NCBI RefSeq assembly: GCF_003194385.1
Contig: NZ_LAPT01000104.1
Coordinates: forward strand, 1-46,735
Source: Pokkaliibacter plantistimulans
GTDB lineage: Bacteria; Pseudomonadota; Gammaproteobacteria; Pseudomonadales; Balneatricaceae
Length of the DNA: 46,735 bases
Reading direction: 5' to 3'
In this document: piece after piece, positions 44,062-46,735 of the stretch
Numbering within the stretch: the first letter of the stretch is position 1
Layout of the letters: each line of letters opens with the position of its first letter
The notes under the pieces: generated by a model
What the model saw: only the letters and a program-made list of their open reading frames with translations
Told to the model about the DNA's origin: nothing
Databases searched by the model: none
Translations under genes and position numbers: made by a program

Positions 44062-44493
44062 ATGATGTTTGAGGTGTTTCTGGTCAATTCTGTGGTGGTC
44101 TCGCTGGCGGTCGGCGTGCACTACGAATTCCTCTATCGACTGACCACGCTGTTACCAAAAATGCGAATGTTGCACCGATCTCGCATCGTGCTGGGGGTGA
44201 TGGGTGCGCTGGTGGCCCATGCGGTGGAAGTGTGGATTTTCGCCATCGCCTACTTCTTTATGCATCACACCGACGGCTGGGGGCAGCTGACTGGCAGCTT
44301 TGATGGTTCACTGATGGACTGCGCCTACTTTTCCTTCACTGTGTTCAGCACCGTGGGATTTGGTGATATCGAGCCTGCCGGACATCTGCGTTACCTGACC
44401 GGTATCGAGTCACTGACCGGCTTGTTGCTGGTGACCTGGAGCGCGTCTTTTCTGTTTCTGGAAATGGAGCGCTACTGGAAAACGCGGCTGTGA
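44062..44493 (+). CDS. Small ion-channel-domain (Ion_trans_2, K+-channel-like) membrane protein
   Basis: The 143-residue protein has about three membrane segments (about 4-22, 43-67, 111-135) and a pore loop with a K+-selectivity-filter-like sequence, TVGFGD (97-102), preceded by DCAYFSFTVFS. It lacks cytoplasmic RCK or cNMP-binding domains. It is probably a tetrameric cation channel of the inner membrane. Close relatives in proteobacteria are annotated only as ion-channel proteins, so its physiological role is unknown. It is divergent from fpr. Confidence 0.82.
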   Translation: MMFEVFLVNSVVVSLAVGVHYEFLYRLTTLLPKMRMLHRSRIVLGVMGALVAHAVEVWIFAIAYFFMHHTDGWGQLTGSFDGSLMDCAYFSFTVFSTVGFGDIEPAGHLRYLTGIESLTGLLLVTWSASFLFLEMERYWKTRL

Positions 44494-44570
44494 ATGAAAG
44501 AAGAGCAGAAAAGCAGCAAGAGAGCAGGGTAAACAGAAAAAGCGGGAAGCAGCGGGAAACAGCTCAGCAG

Positions 44571-44600
44571 CTGACCTGCCAGCATGCTGCGGCAGGTCAG
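44571..44600. terminator. Perfect 10-base hairpin between convergent genes
   Basis: CTGACCTGCC and GGCAGGTCAG pair around a 10-base loop that is itself nearly palindromic. It separates the channel gene from the convergent GNAT gene. There is no U-tract, so it is a likely but unproven bidirectional terminator. Confidence 0.5.
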
Positions 44601-44621
44601 GGGTAAGGCGTTGGGCTGGTG

Positions 44622-45170
44622 TTATGCCAGCAGGTTATGGGTGACGTCTTCCCAGTAGAAACGATAGACCCAGGCGTGAATATTGCCGGCGACTTCCTCC
44701 AGCTCACGCTCAACCCGCTCACCGCCCCAGCGCAGATAGGCATTCACGGCGGTCTTGTTGGCTTCAAATACCCACAGGTGCATGCTCTTGCTGCCCGCTT
44801 CTTCCAGACTCCAGCGTGCACCACGCTGTGCCAGCTGGCGGCCCAGACCGCGGCCTTTCAGCTCCGGCTGCACATGCATGTTGTCCAGCAGGGTGCCCCA
44901 GCTGGGCTCTTCCGGCTTGCGACAGTAGACAAAACCGATCAGCTCACCGTGCTCTTCGGCGAGACAGAGAAAATCATCCTTGCCCTGATAATCGGCCGGG
45001 CGGCCAGCCAGCACCTCCAGCCAGCGACTCTTGTGGATATTGGGCACCTGCTGATCAAGAAAGGCATCGGGCAGAATACCGCGCAGGCTGGTTTGCCAGC
45101 TCAGGGTATGCAGTTTGGCAATGGCTTCCGCGTCTTCTGAATGCGCTTGTCGATATACGAGATTTGTCAT
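44622..45170 (-). CDS. GNAT-family N-acetyltransferase
   Basis: A 182-residue acetyltransferase with NLVYRQAHSEDAEAIAKLH at the N-terminus, LLDNMHVQPELKGRGLGRQLA (acetyl-CoA pyrophosphate loop R-G-x-G-L-G), and a final LWVFEANKTAVNAYLRWGG motif common in GNATs. The ATG at 45170 overlaps the srkA stop (ATGA), so the pair is translationally coupled. That argues for a shared stress-related role, but the substrate is unknown. Confidence 0.91.
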   Translation of the reverse strand: MTNLVYRQAHSEDAEAIAKLHTLSWQTSLRGILPDAFLDQQVPNIHKSRWLEVLAGRPADYQGKDDFLCLAEEHGELIGFVYCRKPEEPSWGTLLDNMHVQPELKGRGLGRQLAQRGARWSLEEAGSKSMHLWVFEANKTAVNAYLRWGGERVERELEEVAGNIHAWVYRFYWEDVTHNLLA

Positions 45171-46204
45171 TGTAATAACCATTCATTGCGGGAATTTTGC
45201 ATCTCCAGAATCTGCAGATGCAGGGTGTTGAGGTGATCCTGCCAGTAGTCTTCCCGTGCCAGCCAGGGGAAGTGCATGGGGAAGGCGGGGTCATCCCAGC
45301 GACGCGCCAGCCAGGCACTGTAGTGCATCAGCCTCAGGCTGCGCAGGGCATCGATCAGATGCAGCTGGCGTCGGTCGAAATCGTGGAAGGTCTCATAACC
45401 TTCCAGCAGCTCGATCAGCTGCAGGGATTGCTGCTGGTGATCACCACTGAGCAGCATCCAGATATCCTGTACCGCCGGGGCCATCACGCTGTCGTCAAAG
45501 TCAACGAAGTGCGGGCGTTCATCACGCCAGAGCACGTTGCCGGGGTGGCAGTCGCCGTGTACCCGAATCCATTCCACCTTTCCGATTTGGACAAAACGCT
45601 GCTCGATTAATTCCAGCAGCTGCGCCGAAATAGCGTCATAGCGGTCACGCAGGTGACGCGGCAGCAGCGGGCTTTGCAGCAGGAAGCTGCGGCTGTCGTG
45701 GCCAAAGCGCTGCACGCTCAGTGCTGGCCGTGCCACATAGGGCTGGGCGGCACCCACAGCATGAATACGGCCGATGGTCATCCCCAGCTGGAACAGATGA
45801 TCAGGGTTGTCCAGCTCCGGCGCCTGTCCGCCCTGACGGCGAAACAGTGAGAAGCGAAAGCCCTGATGCTCAAACAGTGTCTGACCGGCGTCGCCCGGCT
45901 GAGGCAGCGCGCTGTAGCGCTGTTCCAGTTCCGCCCGGGTAGCTGGCGCGACCACTGACAGATCCTGCTCCTGCAGTGCCTGACAGAAGGTGTGTTCCTC
46001 AAGGATGGCGGCATCGTCCCAGCGGGCCGGGCGATAGAACTTGGCAATCAGAGGCTGATGTTCTTCGATGCCAACCTGATAGACACGGTTCTCGTAGGAG
46101 TTGAGGGTAAACAGGCGGGCATCGCTGAGCAGGCCGGTGCTTTCAACCGCGTCCAACACCAGTTCCGGCGTCAGGGCTTCATAGGGATGGGCAGTGGAGG
46201 TCAT
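45167..46204 (-). CDS. srkA: Stress response kinase A (SrkA/YihE), Ser/Thr protein kinase
   Basis: The 345-residue protein has the aminoglycoside-phosphotransferase-like kinase fold of SrkA. It shows the N-terminal lobe with SYENRVYQVG and the Lys in LIAKFYRP, the catalytic loop RVHGDCHPGNVLW, and the metal-binding HFVDFDD. The C-terminal LWxxR-type helices end in REDYWQDHLNTLHLQI. SrkA counteracts stress-induced death in E. coli. Here it is coupled to a GNAT gene rather than to dsbA. The start at 46204 gives MTSTAHPYEALTPELVLDAV, matching family N-termini. Confidence 0.95.
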   Translation of the reverse strand: MTSTAHPYEALTPELVLDAVESTGLLSDARLFTLNSYENRVYQVGIEEHQPLIAKFYRPARWDDAAILEEHTFCQALQEQDLSVVAPATRAELEQRYSALPQPGDAGQTLFEHQGFRFSLFRRQGGQAPELDNPDHLFQLGMTIGRIHAVGAAQPYVARPALSVQRFGHDSRSFLLQSPLLPRHLRDRYDAISAQLLELIEQRFVQIGKVEWIRVHGDCHPGNVLWRDERPHFVDFDDSVMAPAVQDIWMLLSGDHQQQSLQLIELLEGYETFHDFDRRQLHLIDALRSLRLMHYSAWLARRWDDPAFPMHFPWLAREDYWQDHLNTLHLQILEMQNSRNEWLLQ

Positions 46205-46525
46205 AGGTAATCCGGCCTACAGCGCTAACAGGTGGAGCAAACGGTCAGGTTCGCATGGCAGACAGCATCTCTGCCCAGAGGGTCTTGAGCTGAGAATACG
46301 CTGCCTGCGCTGCGCTGATGACGTGTGCTCCGGCCTGTTAAAGCCAATGTCATGTTAGTCAGGCCGATGATTGTAGGTGCAGGGCGGAGTGAAGTCCAAA
46401 GGCGTCCCATGCCGAAACGTAACTGAGCCTCTTTTCAGCGCTTGACCTCGAGTTAACTCTAAGTCTTAGGCTGCGAATACTGGCAGAGCAGAGGTGCTGC
46501 CTGCCGCTATCGACAGGAACGAGCA
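46205..46525. other. Divergent region between srkA and the CMD-like gene
   Basis: About 320 bases without an ORF. The right part holds a MerR-type promoter for the CMD-like gene. The left part shows nothing distinctive. Confidence 0.5.
46442..46472 (+). promoter_or_regulatory. MerR-family-type promoter/operator
   Basis: TTGACC (46442-46447) and TAGGCT (46467-46472) are 19 bases apart, the over-long spacing used by MerR-family activators. The spacer contains the perfect palindrome GAGTTAACTC (46450-46459), extended to CTCGAGTTAACTCTAAG with two mismatches, close to SoxR/NmlR-type boxes. The downstream gene starts at 46526. Confidence 0.65.
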
Positions 46526-46735
46526 ATGAACAAGATACCGACCCAGCCCAGCAACAACTCAGCAAACATCGATCCAGCAAACATCGATCCAGCAAACATC
46601 GATCCAGCGAACAGCAGTCCAGCGAACAGCAATCCAGCATATAACGACCCGCGCTATCAGGCGGGCTGGCACAAACTGGCAGAAGTGGATGGTGAACAGG
46701 GGCAGCGGGTGATCGACAGCCTGCAGGGCATCGCT
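46526..46735 (+). CDS. Carboxymuconolactone decarboxylase family protein, N-terminal part (truncated by the window)
   Basis: The 70 visible residues run off the right edge. After a low-complexity N-terminus, RYQAGWHKLAEVDGEQG and RVIDSLQGIA look like the start of a carboxymuconolactone decarboxylase (CMD/AhpD-like) domain, whose members include decarboxylases and peroxidase-like enzymes. AGGAACGAG precedes the ATG at 46526. The N-terminal 45 residues contain five (N)xxPA repeats, which is unusual for the family. The MerR-type promoter upstream suggests induction by electrophiles, redox agents or similar. The domain call rests on a short segment. Confidence 0.65.
   Translation, partial: MNKIPTQPSNNSANIDPANIDPANIDPANSSPANSNPAYNDPRYQAGWHKLAEVDGEQGQRVIDSLQGIA
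46565..46639 (+). repeat. Five 15-bp tandem repeats in the CMD-like gene
   Basis: Units start at 46565, 46580, 46595, 46610 and 46625. The first three are AACATCGATCCAGC plus a variable base; the last two have AGCAGT or AGCAAT in the middle. In frame they encode NIDPA, NIDPA, NIDPA, NSSPA and NSNPA, so unit number can change without a frameshift. Confidence 0.9.

Noticed and set aside
46359-46640. Minus-strand ORF with Cys-Leu-Leu-Asp-Arg repeats
   Set aside because: It is the antisense of the 15-bp repeat array in the CMD-like gene and covers the MerR-type promoter.
1-46735. tRNA, rRNA, insertion sequences, prophage and attachment sites
   Set aside because: I looked for T-loop motifs with CCA ends, transposase or integrase motifs and terminal inverted repeats and found none.

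Overview
The window is a moderately G+C-rich, densely coding chromosomal segment of a gammaproteobacterium, most likely an environmental or marine member of the Pseudomonadales/Oceanospirillales. Supporting signs are a Wsp-type chemosensory operon, type-2 leuA of about 550 residues, exbB-exbD-tonB with a Fur-box-like site, ynfL/ynfM-like and srkA genes, and DadA-like and fpr-like genes with Pseudomonas-like neighbours. I see no rRNA, tRNA, CRISPR array, prophage or insertion sequence. The genus is an inference.

Layout. 0-4.1 kb: a glutathione S-transferase, then on the minus strand a FetA-FetB ABC pair followed by a UDP-HexNAc-type dehydrogenase and a small unknown protein. 4.2-6.0 kb (minus): a REC-TPR response regulator and a small histidine kinase. 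An AT-rich gap of about 0.75 kb follows. 6.76-19.76 kb (plus): the core of the window, a Wsp-like chemosensory operon in the order CheW, CheR-TPR, CheW, MCP, MCP, CheA-REC, CheB, and a 1051-residue output protein REC-GAF-PAS-LOV-GGDEF-EAL.

20.2-22.9 kb: a cyclic-nucleotide-binding protein, an HD-domain hydrolase and a class III adenylate cyclase. 23.1-26.3 kb: two tandem MurG/COG4671-type glycosyltransferases and a polysaccharide-deacetylase-like protein. 26.3-31.8 kb: GNAT, TrhO (tRNA U34 hydroxylase), a divergent LysR/MFS pair, and an Lrp-GNAT operon. 31.9-34.3 kb: exbB-exbD-tonB. 34.8 kb: leuA. 36.8-38.7 kb: an AraC regulator and an EamA exporter. 38.7-41.0 kb: a DadA-like oxidoreductase and a divergent LysR. 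41.0-46.2 kb: GST, YihY/BrkB, ferredoxin-NADP reductase, a small K+-channel protein, GNAT and SrkA. The window ends inside a carboxymuconolactone-decarboxylase-like gene that has a MerR-type operator upstream and an in-frame 15-bp tandem repeat.

How it fits together. The Wsp-like operon should phosphorylate the REC domain of its terminal c-di-GMP enzyme. That enzyme has intact GGDEF, I-site and EAL motifs, and its second PAS domain carries a LOV-type G-x-N-C-R-x-L-Q motif with the photoactive cysteine. The sequence therefore predicts a c-di-GMP switch that combines surface or chemical input through the two MCPs, a cysteine-rich GAF input and blue light. The neighbouring cAMP-type genes and the glycosyltransferase/deacetylase cluster make a surface-polysaccharide or biofilm output plausible but unproven. 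The combination of a Wsp phosphorelay with a LOV-containing bifunctional output, in place of the usual REC-GGDEF WspR, is the strongest candidate here for an undescribed system.
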